Shown piece by piece: positions 16,213 through 26,581 of a stretch of DNA of 35,861 nucleotides. The position numbers and the translations under genes are program-made. Source of the stretch: Acidobacteriota bacterium (lineage in GTDB: Bacteria > Acidobacteriota > Holophagae > Thermotomaculales > Thermotomaculaceae); the NCBI GenBank assembly GCA_013151025.1, contig JAADJC010000091.1, forward strand, positions 38,035 through 73,895. The letters run 5' to 3'. Each line of letters begins with the position of its first letter. The stretch's first letter is position 1. Under the pieces are notes generated by a model. The model saw nothing but the letters and a program-made list of their open reading frames with translations. It did no database searches and was not told the DNA's origin.

Positions 16213-16267
16213 CCCCCGACCGGGGAGGATTACATCCACTGACTCCCATGGCATTAGGGGGATTGTA
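16213..16267 (+). promoter_or_regulatory. Possible riboswitch expression platform at the lysC ribosome-binding site
   Basis: The Shine-Dalgarno GGGGG (16257-16261) can pair with CTCCC (16243-16247) and be hidden. The same CTCCC can instead pair with GGGAG (16223-16227), which itself can pair with CCCCC (16213-16217). This is a plausible set of exclusive hairpins for translational control. No clear U-tract terminator is seen. Confidence 0.4.
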
Positions 16268-17661
16268 TGAATTTGACTGAAAAAACAGTGCTGAAGCTGG
16301 GCGGTTCTGTTCTGAGCAGCAGAGAAAATATTGCCGCGGTGCCAAAACTGGTACGGCGCTATAAAAACCCGGTGGTGGTGGTGTCTGCATTGGCCGGCAT
16401 CACTGCCCGGCTGACTGCTTTTGTTATCGGTATCGGAGAAGACAAGTCCATTGACGGAGTAGAAAAATTTGTGAACCGCCTGGGAAAAATCCACTTGGAA
16501 CTGGCAGGCGGTACTATCCGGGAACTATCCCGGAAACAGACGCTTCAGAGAGAACTTGATTTCGAACTGTCAAGGTTGAAGAATCTGCTTCAGGGAGTGG
16601 CGTTTCTCGGAGAAGTGCCGGATTCTGTTCTGGCACGGGTGCTGGCATTCGGAGAACGTTTCTCTGCTCTTGCTGTCTCGCATGTGCTGTCTGGTGCCGG
16701 GATTGCAAGCCGGATGGTGACATCGGAGGAGATGGGACTCACAACAGACGACAATGATCTGAACGCTACTGTAAACCTCGCCCAGTCAAGACAGCTTGTA
16801 AAGAAGGCATTGTCCGGTACGTTTACAGCGGTCGTACCGGGATTTTACGGAGTATCCGGTAAAGGTAGGGTTACGCTCCTTGGCAAGGGCGGCAGCGATT
16901 ACAGCGCGGCTGCCATTGCCTGTTGCATAAATGCCCCTTCCCTGGATATCTTTAAGGACGTAACAGGCTATCTCAGTGCGGATCCCGCTTTTGTTGCAGA
17001 TGTTCGGCCCATTCCCAGGCTTTCCTATCGGGAGGCGGCGGAATTGAGCTATTTTGGCGCCCGGATTCTCCATCCAAGAACAATGGAACCACTCTATGGG
17101 CAAGGTATTCCCATCCGCCTTTTCCCGTTTCCGTCCCACGATGGGTCTACTCCCAGCACTGTGATTCACAGAAAAAGCCAGGTTGACGAGGCAGTGGTCA
17201 AGAGTGTGACGTTCAGTGATGATTTCAGCATTGTGGAGGTCAGGGGCGATGGGGTAGGGCTGGTGCCGGGACTTCTCGCTTCCGTGGCCAAATCTGTCGG
17301 CCGGGCCGGTCTCAATATCAAGTCGGTGATTACGGCCCAGACAGCCATCAACCTGCTTCTTGAAAGCGAGGATGCGAAAAAGGCCGCTGCCGCAGTGGAA
17401 AATCTTGACCTTCATGCGGTGGAATCGGTTCGTATCCGGGAGAGCGTGGGCGTGGTCGCGGTGGTGGGAGAAGGGATTCGAACCCGGCCTGGAATTGCGG
17501 CCCGGATGTTCAGCGCGCTGGCAACTGCAGGTATCAATGTGCGGATGATTGCCTTCGGAGCTTCCCCTGTCGCCGCCTATTTTGTAGTGGACAGAAAAGA
17601 CCGTGCTTTGTCGGTTACATCCATCCACAAGGCCTTTTTCAGCCGGGCGGTGGCGACATGA
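16267..17661 (+). CDS. lysC: Aspartate kinase
   Basis: This 464-residue monofunctional aspartokinase phosphorylates aspartate to aspartyl-4-phosphate. The amino-acid kinase domain (about 1-290) shows KLGGSVL (10-16), VVSALAGIT, AFGERFSA, the GFYGV segment, GKGGSDYSAA and DVTGYLSADP, then LSYREAAELSYFGARILHPRT. Two ACT domains follow (about 305-455), the usual site of feedback inhibition by lysine, threonine or methionine. The start has AGGGGG five bases upstream. It is first behind the SAM-I-like riboswitch, so this isozyme is probably dedicated to methionine supply. No homoserine dehydrogenase is fused or adjacent. The 123 bases to metY contain no visible gene or terminator. Confidence 0.95.
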   Translation: MNLTEKTVLKLGGSVLSSRENIAAVPKLVRRYKNPVVVVSALAGITARLTAFVIGIGEDKSIDGVEKFVNRLGKIHLELAGGTIRELSRKQTLQRELDFELSRLKNLLQGVAFLGEVPDSVLARVLAFGERFSALAVSHVLSGAGIASRMVTSEEMGLTTDDNDLNATVNLAQSRQLVKKALSGTFTAVVPGFYGVSGKGRVTLLGKGGSDYSAAAIACCINAPSLDIFKDVTGYLSADPAFVADVRPIPRLSYREAAELSYFGARILHPRTMEPLYGQGIPIRLFPFPSHDGSTPSTVIHRKSQVDEAVVKSVTFSDDFSIVEVRGDGVGLVPGLLASVAKSVGRAGLNIKSVITAQTAINLLLESEDAKKAAAAVENLDLHAVESVRIRESVGVVAVVGEGIRTRPGIAARMFSALATAGINVRMIAFGASPVAAYFVVDRKDRALSVTSIHKAFFSRAVAT

Positions 17662-17691
17662 GCCTGTCCGGGTTTATTTTGTTTCAATTAA

Positions 17692-19068
<1,377 letters not shown>

Positions 19069-19941
19069 ATGATGACAGAACAGTTTAAAAAATCAGGGAC
19101 CAGACAAAATCCCCTTCGCATCGGTTGCATCAACATAATGCCGGAGGCCCATACCTATGAGCCTTTTCTTCTTTCGTCACTGGAGCAGTCGGGGTACAAA
19201 ACAAAGCCCGTGTGGATTCGACTGAAAAGCCATGGCTACCGGAGTACGCCCGCAGCCCATCTTGCCCGTTATTACGTTACCTTTGAGGCGGCTCTGGCAG
19301 CCGGGCCACTGGACGGGTTGGTGATTACCGGTGCTCCGGTGGAGACTTTCCCTTTTTCAACAATCCACTATTGGCCGGAACTGGCCGAAATCCTCAATTA
19401 TGCAAAGGAAAGCATTCCCAGTACACTGGGGCTCTGTTGGGGCGGCATTGCGTTGGGCAAAGCCATGGGAATGGACGAAGAGGTGTACGAAAAAAAACTT
19501 TTTGGTGTATTTTCCGGGCTTTCCCTTGATCCCGGAATCTCCCTCGGAGATAACAGCATCCGGTTTTACTGTCCCCACAGCCGTTTTGCCGGTATTTCCG
19601 TCACATCCCTTAAAGAAGCCGTGAACAGTGGGGACGGGCGGATCCTGGCGATCGGCCCGGAAACCGGTCCATTTATCTTTGAAAGCAGGGATAAGCGTTT
19701 CCTGGGGCATCTGGGGCACCCGGAATACCCGGCATCCCGCCTGGCACACGAATGGGAACGGGATAGAGAAAAAGGGAAAGCGGATGTGCTGCCGCCGGCT
19801 CATTTCAACCCGAAAAATCCGGAAAACACCTGGCAAGGGCATACAAACGCTTTTTTTTCATACTGGCTGGGAAACTTACAGAAACAAAATGAAGATAAAG
19901 AAAATAAAGTGGCAAGTGCCACCGGAAGGGGGAATCAATGA
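19069..19941 (+). CDS. metA: Homoserine O-acyltransferase, MetA family
   Basis: This 290-residue protein belongs to the MetA homoserine O-succinyl/acetyltransferase family, with a class I glutamine-amidotransferase-like fold. The catalytic Cys123 is in LGLCWGG, and His217 and Glu219 are in GHPEY. Conserved family pieces are IMPEAHTYE, GLVITGAPVE, YWPEL, KKLFGVF and PHSRF. It activates homoserine for homocysteine synthesis. Because the neighbour is an O-acetylhomoserine sulfhydrylase, acetyl-CoA is the more likely donor, but the donor-selecting residue was not checked by structure. The start directly follows the metY stop and the stop overlaps metF by 4 bases. Confidence 0.9.
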   Translation: MMTEQFKKSGTRQNPLRIGCINIMPEAHTYEPFLLSSLEQSGYKTKPVWIRLKSHGYRSTPAAHLARYYVTFEAALAAGPLDGLVITGAPVETFPFSTIHYWPELAEILNYAKESIPSTLGLCWGGIALGKAMGMDEEVYEKKLFGVFSGLSLDPGISLGDNSIRFYCPHSRFAGISVTSLKEAVNSGDGRILAIGPETGPFIFESRDKRFLGHLGHPEYPASRLAHEWERDREKGKADVLPPAHFNPKNPENTWQGHTNAFFSYWLGNLQKQNEDKENKVASATGRGNQ

Positions 19942-20891
19942 AAATGACAGATGTCCTTGCAACTGAAACAAAGCCGGTTCTATCATTGGAAATAACACCG
20001 CCCGACCGGGGACGAAGTGTGGATGAACTTTTCACCGCCATCGAAGGGGTGATGGAATTTACCCCGAAATTCATCAGTGTCACCTACCATCAACCTCACA
20101 CCGTATACGAAGAAGTGGACGGTGTCATCCGACGGCGTCCCCGTCGGAAAAAACCCGGTACAGTGGGCATCAGCGCGGCAATCAAGAACCGCTACGCTGT
20201 CACCACCATTCCCCATCTCATCTGTGGCGGGTTTGACCGGTTTGAAACCGAAGATGCCCTCATTGATCTTCACTACCTGGGTATGGAAAATATCCTTGCC
20301 CTTCGGGGGGATCCCGCCCCCGGCCATACCCGTTTTGTGGCGGAGAAAGAAGGACACAACTATGCATCCGAGCTGGTCACCCAGATTGCAGCCATGAACC
20401 GGGGAGAATACCTGGATGAGCTGGACAACGCAGTGGCTACCGAGTTCTGCATTGGGGTGGCTGCCTATCCCGAAAAACATGCGGAAGCCCCCAATCTCGA
20501 CAAAGATCTGGCTCTGCTCAAACACAAAGTGGATTCTGGCGCAGATTTCATTATCACCCAGATGTTTTTCAAATTTGACTATTTCCGACGCCTCGTGGAA
20601 AAAGCCCGGGCCATTGGTATTACCGTGCCTATCATCCCCGGCGTTAAACCTGTGACCAACCGCCGCCAGATCGAACAGATCCCCCGGCTCTTCTTTGCCA
20701 CCATGCCGCAAGAGCTGGTCACTGCGGTGGAGGGGGCGAAAACCCCGGCCCAGGCGTTTAAGGGTGGGACCCGCTACATGGCCGGACTGTTCCAGCAGCT
20801 TCTGGACTTCGGCGTTCCCGGTATTCATCTGTTCATTCAGGAAAAAAGCGGCGATAGTCACGCACTTTTAAGTGCCGTGTACGGTTCTTGA
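19938..20891 (+). CDS. metF: Methylenetetrahydrofolate reductase
   Basis: This 317-residue protein is a full-length flavin-dependent MetF, which reduces 5,10-methylene-THF to 5-methyl-THF for methionine synthase. Visible family features are SLEITPPDRG (with the catalytic Glu near residue 15), FISVTYHQP, TIPHLICGGF, LALRGDP, GVAAYPEKH, DFIITQMFFKFDYF and PIIPGVKPVTNRRQIEQI. It starts within the metA stop after GGAAGGGGG. Its place in a SAM-controlled operon fits methyl-group supply. The methionine synthase itself is not in the window. Confidence 0.95.
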   Translation: MKMTDVLATETKPVLSLEITPPDRGRSVDELFTAIEGVMEFTPKFISVTYHQPHTVYEEVDGVIRRRPRRKKPGTVGISAAIKNRYAVTTIPHLICGGFDRFETEDALIDLHYLGMENILALRGDPAPGHTRFVAEKEGHNYASELVTQIAAMNRGEYLDELDNAVATEFCIGVAAYPEKHAEAPNLDKDLALLKHKVDSGADFIITQMFFKFDYFRRLVEKARAIGITVPIIPGVKPVTNRRQIEQIPRLFFATMPQELVTAVEGAKTPAQAFKGGTRYMAGLFQQLLDFGVPGIHLFIQEKSGDSHALLSAVYGS

Positions 20892-20909
20892 ACCAGCCGG
20901 AGCAACGCC

Positions 20910-22010
20910 ATGAATCTGAAAAATTCAATTCACACCTCTCTTTCCAAAGGGAACCGTATCCCGGTTGCCGTACTGGGCGCCACCGGCATGGTGGGACAGG
21001 TATTCATGTGGATGCTGGAAAACCACCCCCGGTTCCGGGTTACCGCGATCTGTGCGGGGAAAAGCCGCAACGGTAAAACCTACCGGGAATCTACAAAATG
21101 GCAGCTCCCGGTTCCCTTCCCTGAATCCCTTGGGGAAATGTCCCTCCAAAACCTGAAAGCGGTCGCGGCCGCTCCGCCTGCCATCGTATTCAGCGCGCTT
21201 CCAGCGGAGATTGCGGGGGAAATAGAACCGGAATTGGCAGGATACGGCGCAGCCGTGTTCTCAAACGCATCTGCCATGAGGGGAAAGGAGAATGTACCCA
21301 TCCTGATACCGGAAGTTAATCCGGATGACCTGAACCGGATTGACCACCAACCTTGGGGGAACAATGGTTTTGTCGTTACCAACGCCAACTGCGCGACCAC
21401 TGGGCCGGCAGTCGCGTTGGCGCCCCTTCGCAAATTCGGTATCCGGGAGGTATTTGTATCTACTTACCAGTCTGTTTCCGGGGCAGGATACCCGGGTATT
21501 CCCTACATGGATATTTCCGGCAATGTCGTTCCCTTCATTGAAAATGAAGAAGAAAAAATTCAGCGAGAACTGACTGCCATTCTCCACCTGGACATTCCAA
21601 TTTTCCCATTCTGCGTCCGGGTTCCGGTGCGGTTCGGACACCTGGAAACAGTCTGGCTGGATCTGAAAGAAACAGTGGACGTGGACGATATCCGGGAAGC
21701 CTGGGGGCAATTCCGGTCCCCCACCGGCCTGCCTTCCCTGCCGGACAGCCCTGTTCAGTACCTTGCTGTTCCGAATCAGCCCCAACCGGCCCTCAGTTTC
21801 ACCGGGACGCCGCCGGGAATGACCGTCTTTAGCGGCGGCCTGAAAAAACAGGGGAATCGCATCGGTTTTACCCTCTTGGTGAACAATATTGTCAAGGGTG
21901 CTGCCGGCGGCTCCATCGCCAACGCAGAACTGTTTGTGAGGCAAGCGGAAAAGAGGTTGAGAAAAGACAGGGAATCAGACCGGACTCACCGCAGAGGCAG
22001 CCGTCACTGA
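20910..22010 (+). CDS. asd: Aspartate-semialdehyde dehydrogenase, archaeal/fungal type
   Basis: This 366-residue enzyme reduces aspartyl-4-phosphate to aspartate-semialdehyde. The NADP fold motif GATGMVGQ is at 23-30 and the catalytic Cys161 is in TNANCATTG. Gln187 is in STYQSVSGAGYPG and His244 in RVPVRFGHLETV. SGAGYPGIPYMDISGN with the following EEEK run is characteristic of the archaeal/fungal branch, not the E. coli-type enzyme. The start has CGGAG upstream, 18 bases after the metF stop. It closes the methionine operon and supplies the step after LysC. The C-terminal tail (RKDRESDRTHRRGSRH) is unusually basic and hydrophilic. Confidence 0.93.
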   Translation: MNLKNSIHTSLSKGNRIPVAVLGATGMVGQVFMWMLENHPRFRVTAICAGKSRNGKTYRESTKWQLPVPFPESLGEMSLQNLKAVAAAPPAIVFSALPAEIAGEIEPELAGYGAAVFSNASAMRGKENVPILIPEVNPDDLNRIDHQPWGNNGFVVTNANCATTGPAVALAPLRKFGIREVFVSTYQSVSGAGYPGIPYMDISGNVVPFIENEEEKIQRELTAILHLDIPIFPFCVRVPVRFGHLETVWLDLKETVDVDDIREAWGQFRSPTGLPSLPDSPVQYLAVPNQPQPALSFTGTPPGMTVFSGGLKKQGNRIGFTLLVNNIVKGAAGGSIANAELFVRQAEKRLRKDRESDRTHRRGSRH

Positions 22011-22147
22011 AAAGAGCGTACTGACAGTTGAAAGCCACGTCAGTCAAACCACCAATGACAAACTGGAACTGGTCCCCGCTGTAGTCAATATGGTTTTACT
22101 AAGAATTTTCGGCAATTTCTTCTTCGGGGCGTGGAAGCTGTGGATGA
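22011..22147. other. Intergenic, no gene supported
   Basis: An open frame from 21961 to 22170 without a convincing start or ribosome-binding site runs through this stretch. No terminator for the methionine operon is recognised before repeat copy D. Confidence 0.4.
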
Positions 22148-22300
22148 TGAGTGAATGTCTAAGTGCATGAAGGAAAAACCGGGGAGTTGGCTATTCAATA
22201 TCTTTCCCAACCCTTAATCGCATCTTTTCTTCTTTTTCTTTACTTAACGTCGTGTCGCCGTGTCTTCGTGTTAAATTCTTTTTCCTTTCCTCACTTTCAT
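22148..22300. repeat. Intergenic repeat element, copy D (GTGNNN arm, shared core, octamer arm)
   Basis: The left part has GTGAAT-GTCTAA-GTGCAT-GAAGGA, related to copy C. It is followed by the core GGAAAAACCGGGGAGTTGGC (22172-22191), shared with copies A and E. The right part at 22244-22274, flanked by TTAAC/GTTAA, reads on the minus strand as three octamers: ACACGAAG-ACACGGCG-ACACGACG. It overlaps the last codons of typA and sits between convergent genes. Confidence 0.6.
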
Positions 22301-24114
22301 TGCCAGGATGTCATGTTCACGGCTTTTCGGCGATCCATGGCATTGAGTATTTTTTTGCGCATTCGAATATGAGAGGGAGTAATTTCCAGCAACTCATCGT
22401 CGCCAATAAACTCCATCGCCTGTTCCAGTGAAAACTGCCGGTATGGCGTCATGCGGATAGCCTCATCGGAGCCGGATGCCCGAGTGTTGGTCAGTTTTTT
22501 CCCTTTGGCCACATTTACCACCAGGTCGCTTTCCCGGGAATGCTCTCCCACAATCATTCCTTCGTAGGCATCCACGCCGGGCCCAATGAACAATTCCCCC
22601 CTTGGCTGTAAGTTGAAAAGGGCATAGCCTACAGATTTGCATTTGGATTGGGAGACCAGAACACCCCGGGCCCGTCCGGGAATTTCCCCTTTTTCATACT
22701 CATATTCATAGAAGGTGTGGTTGAGAATACCGGTGCCCCTGGTCACAGTCATAAATTCATTCCGGAACCCGATAAGACCTCTTGCAGGAACCTTGAATTC
22801 CAGCCGTGTATAGCCGTCACTTCCATTGGTCATGTTGACCATCTGTCCCTTTCGGATACCGAGCTTTTCAATGACTACGCCAACAAATTCATCTGCCACA
22901 TCAATGACGGCCAGCTCAATGGGTTCGGTTTTTTTTCCTTTCAGTTCCCGGTAGATAACCTTTGGTTTGGAAACCTGAAATTCGTAGCTTTCCCGACGCA
23001 TATTTTCAATAAGGACAGCAAGCTGGAGTTCACCCCGCGCTTTTATCGTGAAGGCTTCGGCTCGTTCTGTCCGTTCCACCCGAATGCTGACGTTGGTCTG
23101 AAGTTCTTTCTGAAGCCGATCCCACAGGTTTCGTGACGTGACATACTTTCCTTCCTTCCCTGCAAAGGGGGAATCGTTGACCATGAAGGTCATGGACAGG
23201 GTGGGTTCATCAATTTCAATGAGGGGCAGAGGAATTGGGTTTTCCCGATCTGCGATGGTTTCCCCTACGTCCACCGTTTCCAGTCCGGCGATTGAAACAA
23301 TGTCTCCTGCTCCGCCTTCTTTCACCGGTATTTTCTTCAGTCCTTCGTAGGTAAAAATCCGGCTGACCCGGTAAAGTACACGTTCCCCGCTTCGTTTCAG
23401 CAGGAGGACTTCGTCTCCCTGATGGATACGGCCGTTGACGATTTTACCCGTCCCGATTTTCCCCAAATAATTGTCGTATTCAATTGCGGATACCAACATC
23501 TGAAGCGGATGTTCTTCATCCCCTTCGGAGTCCGGTACATGATTCAGCATGGTGTCTAACAATGGTGTCAGGTCCGTGCTGTCTTCGTCCATCTGGTGCA
23601 TAGCCACTCCCCGCTTTGCAGAAGCGTACACCACGGGAAAGTCCAACTGCTCATCACTGGCATTCAACTCAATGAACAGATCCAGCACCATATCCAGCAC
23701 CGTCTCAGGGCGGTTGCCTTTCCGGTCAATCTTGTTGATGACCACGATGGGTTTCAATCCCAGGGAAAGGGCATTTTTCAGCACATACTTGGTCTGAGGC
23801 ATGGGGCCTTCCACAGCATCCACAAGCAGTAGTACCGAGTCCACCATTTTCAGGATTCGCTGAACCTCTCCGCCGAAATCCGAGTGTCCCGGTGTGTCCA
23901 CAATGTTGATTTTGACATCTTTGTAGTGAATAGCGGCAATCTTAGAGAAAATTGTGATTCCACGTTCCCGTTCCAAGTCGTTTGAGTCCATAACCCGTTC
24001 CGCTACTTCCTGGTTCTTTCGAAACACGCCGGCCTGCTTCAGCAGAGCATCCACCAGGGTGGTTTTACCGTGATCCACGTGGGCGATAATGGCAATATTT
24101 TTTATCTTACGCAT
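22297..24114 (-). CDS. typA: Ribosome-associated GTPase TypA/BipA
   Basis: This 605-residue translational GTPase has the family's normal length. The G1 motif AHVDHGKTTL is at 11-20, the switch ERERGITIFSK follows, then DTPGH and NKIDR. EF-G-like domains 2, 3 and 5 and the TypA-specific C-terminal domain are intact (RGELQLAVLIENMRRE, PARGLIGFRNEF, GVLVSQSKCK, ITPSHIRMRKK). BipA acts on the 70S ribosome in subunit assembly and stress responses, especially in the cold. I chose the ATG at 24114 (MRKIKN) after GGAG; an in-frame ATG at 24144 is possible but lengthens the protein beyond the family start. Confidence 0.96.
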   Translation of the reverse strand: MRKIKNIAIIAHVDHGKTTLVDALLKQAGVFRKNQEVAERVMDSNDLERERGITIFSKIAAIHYKDVKINIVDTPGHSDFGGEVQRILKMVDSVLLLVDAVEGPMPQTKYVLKNALSLGLKPIVVINKIDRKGNRPETVLDMVLDLFIELNASDEQLDFPVVYASAKRGVAMHQMDEDSTDLTPLLDTMLNHVPDSEGDEEHPLQMLVSAIEYDNYLGKIGTGKIVNGRIHQGDEVLLLKRSGERVLYRVSRIFTYEGLKKIPVKEGGAGDIVSIAGLETVDVGETIADRENPIPLPLIEIDEPTLSMTFMVNDSPFAGKEGKYVTSRNLWDRLQKELQTNVSIRVERTERAEAFTIKARGELQLAVLIENMRRESYEFQVSKPKVIYRELKGKKTEPIELAVIDVADEFVGVVIEKLGIRKGQMVNMTNGSDGYTRLEFKVPARGLIGFRNEFMTVTRGTGILNHTFYEYEYEKGEIPGRARGVLVSQSKCKSVGYALFNLQPRGELFIGPGVDAYEGMIVGEHSRESDLVVNVAKGKKLTNTRASGSDEAIRMTPYRQFSLEQAMEFIGDDELLEITPSHIRMRKKILNAMDRRKAVNMTSWQ

Positions 24115-24249
24115 CCTGTTTGACTCCAATACGAGTGTTTTCACAGCCCGGGGCTGTGGCGCAGATCAACGTTCTGTGTGAATCATTCTTGTCATTTCGA
24201 GAAAATGAACATGGATGAGGCTTTCGGGCAGAACCGTCACGCGATGCAG

Positions 24250-24278
24250 AGTGTAGAGCAGAGCATACCCTAAGTCAA
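24250..24278 (-). promoter_or_regulatory. Sigma70-type promoter of typA
   Basis: The minus strand shows TTGACT (rc of 24273-24278), a 17-base spacer and TACACT (rc of 24250-24255). The leader would be about 130 bases, and nothing recognisable lies in it. Confidence 0.5.
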
Positions 24279-24317
24279 GGAAAAGTCCCGTAGTGTCAGG
24301 ACTTCGTGGAAACGCGG

Positions 24318-24346
24318 TTGCCGAAGATTATGTTTTCCTATAAGAT
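24318..24346 (+). promoter_or_regulatory. Possible promoter of the rhomboid gene
   Basis: TTGCCG, a 17-base spacer and TAAGAT lie about 45 bases before the gene. Confidence 0.4.
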
Positions 24347-24394
24347 AAACTTTATCGGCATCAGTCGAGAAAACCAGTGAGTGGAGACAAAACA

Positions 24395-25090
24395 GTGTTT
24401 TTCCCATACCGTGACGACAATCCAATCGATTCCAGACCCTACGTTACTATTGGGCTTATCGCCCTCAATATCCTGATTTACCTGTTTGTATCTGTGGGGG
24501 GAAGTGACACGTACCGTTTTGCCGTCATCAACTACGGCCTGATCCCTGCAGAATTGACTCACTTCCACAATTTTTACCCTTCAACTGCCGTTCCCCCCAT
24601 TGCAAATCTGGTTACCGCTCTCTTTATGCATGGAAGTTTTATGCATTTGGCAGGCAACATGTGGTTTCTCTGGATATTCGGGGACAACGTAGAGGACAGA
24701 CTGGGTCATTTCCGTTACCTGGTTTTCTACATTCTGGCGGGAATTGCCGCATCACTCCTCCATGTGGCGCTCTTTTCCGAATCCATCGCACCTGTTATAG
24801 GCGCCAGCGGCGCAATTTCCGGCGTATTGGGTGCCTATGCCGTACTTTATCCCAACGCACGGATCCGCACCTTCGTGTTCATATTTATTTACCTGGATTT
24901 CATCAAGGTACCCGCAGTGCTTTTCATTGGAATCTGGATAATCTTTCAGGTGGCAAGTGGACTCTTTTCCCTGGGGCATGGGGGAAGCGGTGGTGTGGCC
25001 TGGTTTGCTCATGTGGGCGGTTTTCTCTTTGGTGTATATGCCTTGCGTTTTTTCATCGGCAAAAAAGTACTGTTTTGTCAGGGCGAATGA
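24395..25090 (+). CDS. Rhomboid-family intramembrane serine protease
   Basis: This 231-residue polytopic membrane protein has about six to seven helices. The catalytic dyad is Ser138 in GASGAISG and His206 in AHVGGF. The HGSFMHLAGN motif (79-88) supplies the conserved His and Asn of the oxyanion region. Rhomboids cleave transmembrane substrates within the inner membrane. I place the start at GTG 24395 because GTGGAG precedes it by 8 bases and MFFPYRDDNP matches the usual rhomboid start. An upstream GTG at 24377 is in frame but poorly served. It precedes mgtE in the same direction by 39 bases; a consensus -10 in that gap suggests mgtE may also have its own promoter. Confidence 0.92.
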   Translation: MFFPYRDDNPIDSRPYVTIGLIALNILIYLFVSVGGSDTYRFAVINYGLIPAELTHFHNFYPSTAVPPIANLVTALFMHGSFMHLAGNMWFLWIFGDNVEDRLGHFRYLVFYILAGIAASLLHVALFSESIAPVIGASGAISGVLGAYAVLYPNARIRTFVFIFIYLDFIKVPAVLFIGIWIIFQVASGLFSLGHGGSGGVAWFAHVGGFLFGVYALRFFIGKKVLFCQGE

Positions 25091-25093
25091 AGC

Positions 25094-25099
25094 TATAAT
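25094..25099 (+). promoter_or_regulatory. Consensus -10 before mgtE
   Basis: TATAAT lies 30 bases before the mgtE start; the nearest -35-like TTGTCA is only 13 bases away. No M-box-sized leader exists here. Confidence 0.35.
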
Positions 25100-25129
25100 G
25101 AACAGGTTGTTTGCGTTACGGAGGGAGAA

Positions 25130-26506
25130 ATGACCAGTCCTAAAATTGCCTTTATCGCCGAATCCATGAAAAAATTTATCCGTCGCCGTGCATACAGCAA
25201 TCTGGCAAACCTGCTGGGTAAGGTACATCCCTCAGAACTGGCTAATGCTATCGAAGCGCTTAAGCCCATTGACCAGGGCCCCATCCTGGACTTTCTCATC
25301 AGCAAACATAAAGAAATCGCAGCCGACATGTTTGTGGAGTTGAATGAAAGGATACAGCACAAATTTGCGGAAGAACTGGAACCGGAAAAACTGGCATCCA
25401 TTTTAAGGCTGATGAATTCAGATGACGCAGTTTCCATCATAGAAGATTTCCCTGAAGAACGAAGAACTGCCATTTTGAACCTGATTCAGGACACGCCACA
25501 GGTTGAAGAACAGCTTCTTTATGCCGACGATACCGCCGGTCGCATCATGACTACAGATTATTTTTCCCTTCCGGATACCCTGACTGTTAAAGAAGCTATT
25601 GAGCAGCTCCAGAAGCTGGAAGAAAAGGCGGAGATGGTGTTTTATCTCTACCTCGTGGATGAAGAAAACCGGCTCAGCGGGGTTCTTTCCCTGCGCCAAT
25701 TGCTGATCTCCACACCGGGTACTTTCCTGAAAGACATCATGAACAACCGGCCTATTTCCATCAACGTGGACACGGACCAGGAAGAGGTGGCATCACTGGT
25801 TTCCCAGTATGATCTCCTGGCGATTCCTGTTGTGGACCATGACAGGGTGCTGGTCGGTATCATCACCGTTGATGATGTCATTGACATTATCCGGGAAGAG
25901 GCGGAAGAAGACTTCTACCGGATGGCCGGTACCTCGGAAGAGGAAATCCTCCACCGGGGAAACCCCTGGAAAATTGTAAAAATTCGTATCCCCTGGCTCC
26001 TCCCCGCTTTCCTCAGTACATTCGTAGTGGCATCCATGCTGGACTATATCAAGGGCAGTTTCATCTACTTTGCCATGTTTGTCGTGTTCATGCCCATGAT
26101 CAATGCCACCGCCGGTAACATCGGTGTCCAGAGCACCACCATCATGGCCCGTGAGCTTGCACTGGACCGGGTTCAGGAAAACAAGTGGGCGACGTTATTG
26201 TGGAGCCAGTTTCGCATCGGATTTATCATTGGTCTGATTTTCGGGATTATCGCTTTTGGCTTTTCCTTTGTTCTCTATCCCGGTGGGCAGGTCCCCAAAC
26301 TTGTTCTTGCCGGTTCTGTTGGTGTTGCCATGCTGGTTGCCGTCAGCATTTCTTCCGCTTACGGAACCCTGCTCCCGCTGTTTTTGAAACGCCTGGGGCT
26401 TGACCCCGCTGTTTCCACCACCCCTTTCGTATCTTCTTCCAATGACATCATGGGGCTGTTAATCTATTTCTCTGTCGCATTTGCCGGTATTCACTTTTTC
26501 GGATAG
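25130..26506 (+). CDS. mgtE: Magnesium transporter MgtE
   Basis: This 458-residue protein has the complete MgtE layout. A helical N domain spans about residues 15-130, with two CBS domains at about 135-255 (AGRIMTTDYF, IPVVDHDRVLVGIITVDDVIDII). A plug helix and five transmembrane helices follow (about 285-458). The pore signature reads PMINATAGNIGVQSTT, where many homologues have ATGGN, and GLDPAVSTTPFVSSSND carries the conserved Asp of the ion path. MgtE is a homodimeric Mg2+ channel closed by cytoplasmic Mg2+ binding to the N and CBS domains. The ATG follows GGAGGGAGAA. Confidence 0.94.
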   Translation: MTSPKIAFIAESMKKFIRRRAYSNLANLLGKVHPSELANAIEALKPIDQGPILDFLISKHKEIAADMFVELNERIQHKFAEELEPEKLASILRLMNSDDAVSIIEDFPEERRTAILNLIQDTPQVEEQLLYADDTAGRIMTTDYFSLPDTLTVKEAIEQLQKLEEKAEMVFYLYLVDEENRLSGVLSLRQLLISTPGTFLKDIMNNRPISINVDTDQEEVASLVSQYDLLAIPVVDHDRVLVGIITVDDVIDIIREEAEEDFYRMAGTSEEEILHRGNPWKIVKIRIPWLLPAFLSTFVVASMLDYIKGSFIYFAMFVVFMPMINATAGNIGVQSTTIMARELALDRVQENKWATLLWSQFRIGFIIGLIFGIIAFGFSFVLYPGGQVPKLVLAGSVGVAMLVAVSISSAYGTLLPLFLKRLGLDPAVSTTPFVSSSNDIMGLLIYFSVAFAGIHFFG

Positions 26507-26581
26507 CATGAAATACCAAAACCCGTATCCTATTTTCTGTCCGGATGCTGAATTTCGTTCTTTTTCAGAAACCCACTTTTT

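Noticed and set aside
21961-22170. Open frame of about 69 codons past the end of asd (ends LELVPAVVNMVLLRIFGNFF...)
   Set aside because: It has no start codon with a ribosome-binding site and overlaps asd in another frame; hydrophobicity alone is weak evidence.
24145-24200. tRNA-like start GGGGCTGTGGCGCAGA
   Set aside because: No anticodon arm, T arm or acceptor 3' strand follows; it does not fold as a tRNA.
24182-24300. Another member of the intergenic repeat family near typA
   Set aside because: It shows no word periodicity, core box or inverted arms.
25091-25129. M-box riboswitch before mgtE
   Set aside because: Only about 30 bases lie between the -10 element and the start codon, far too few for the aptamer.
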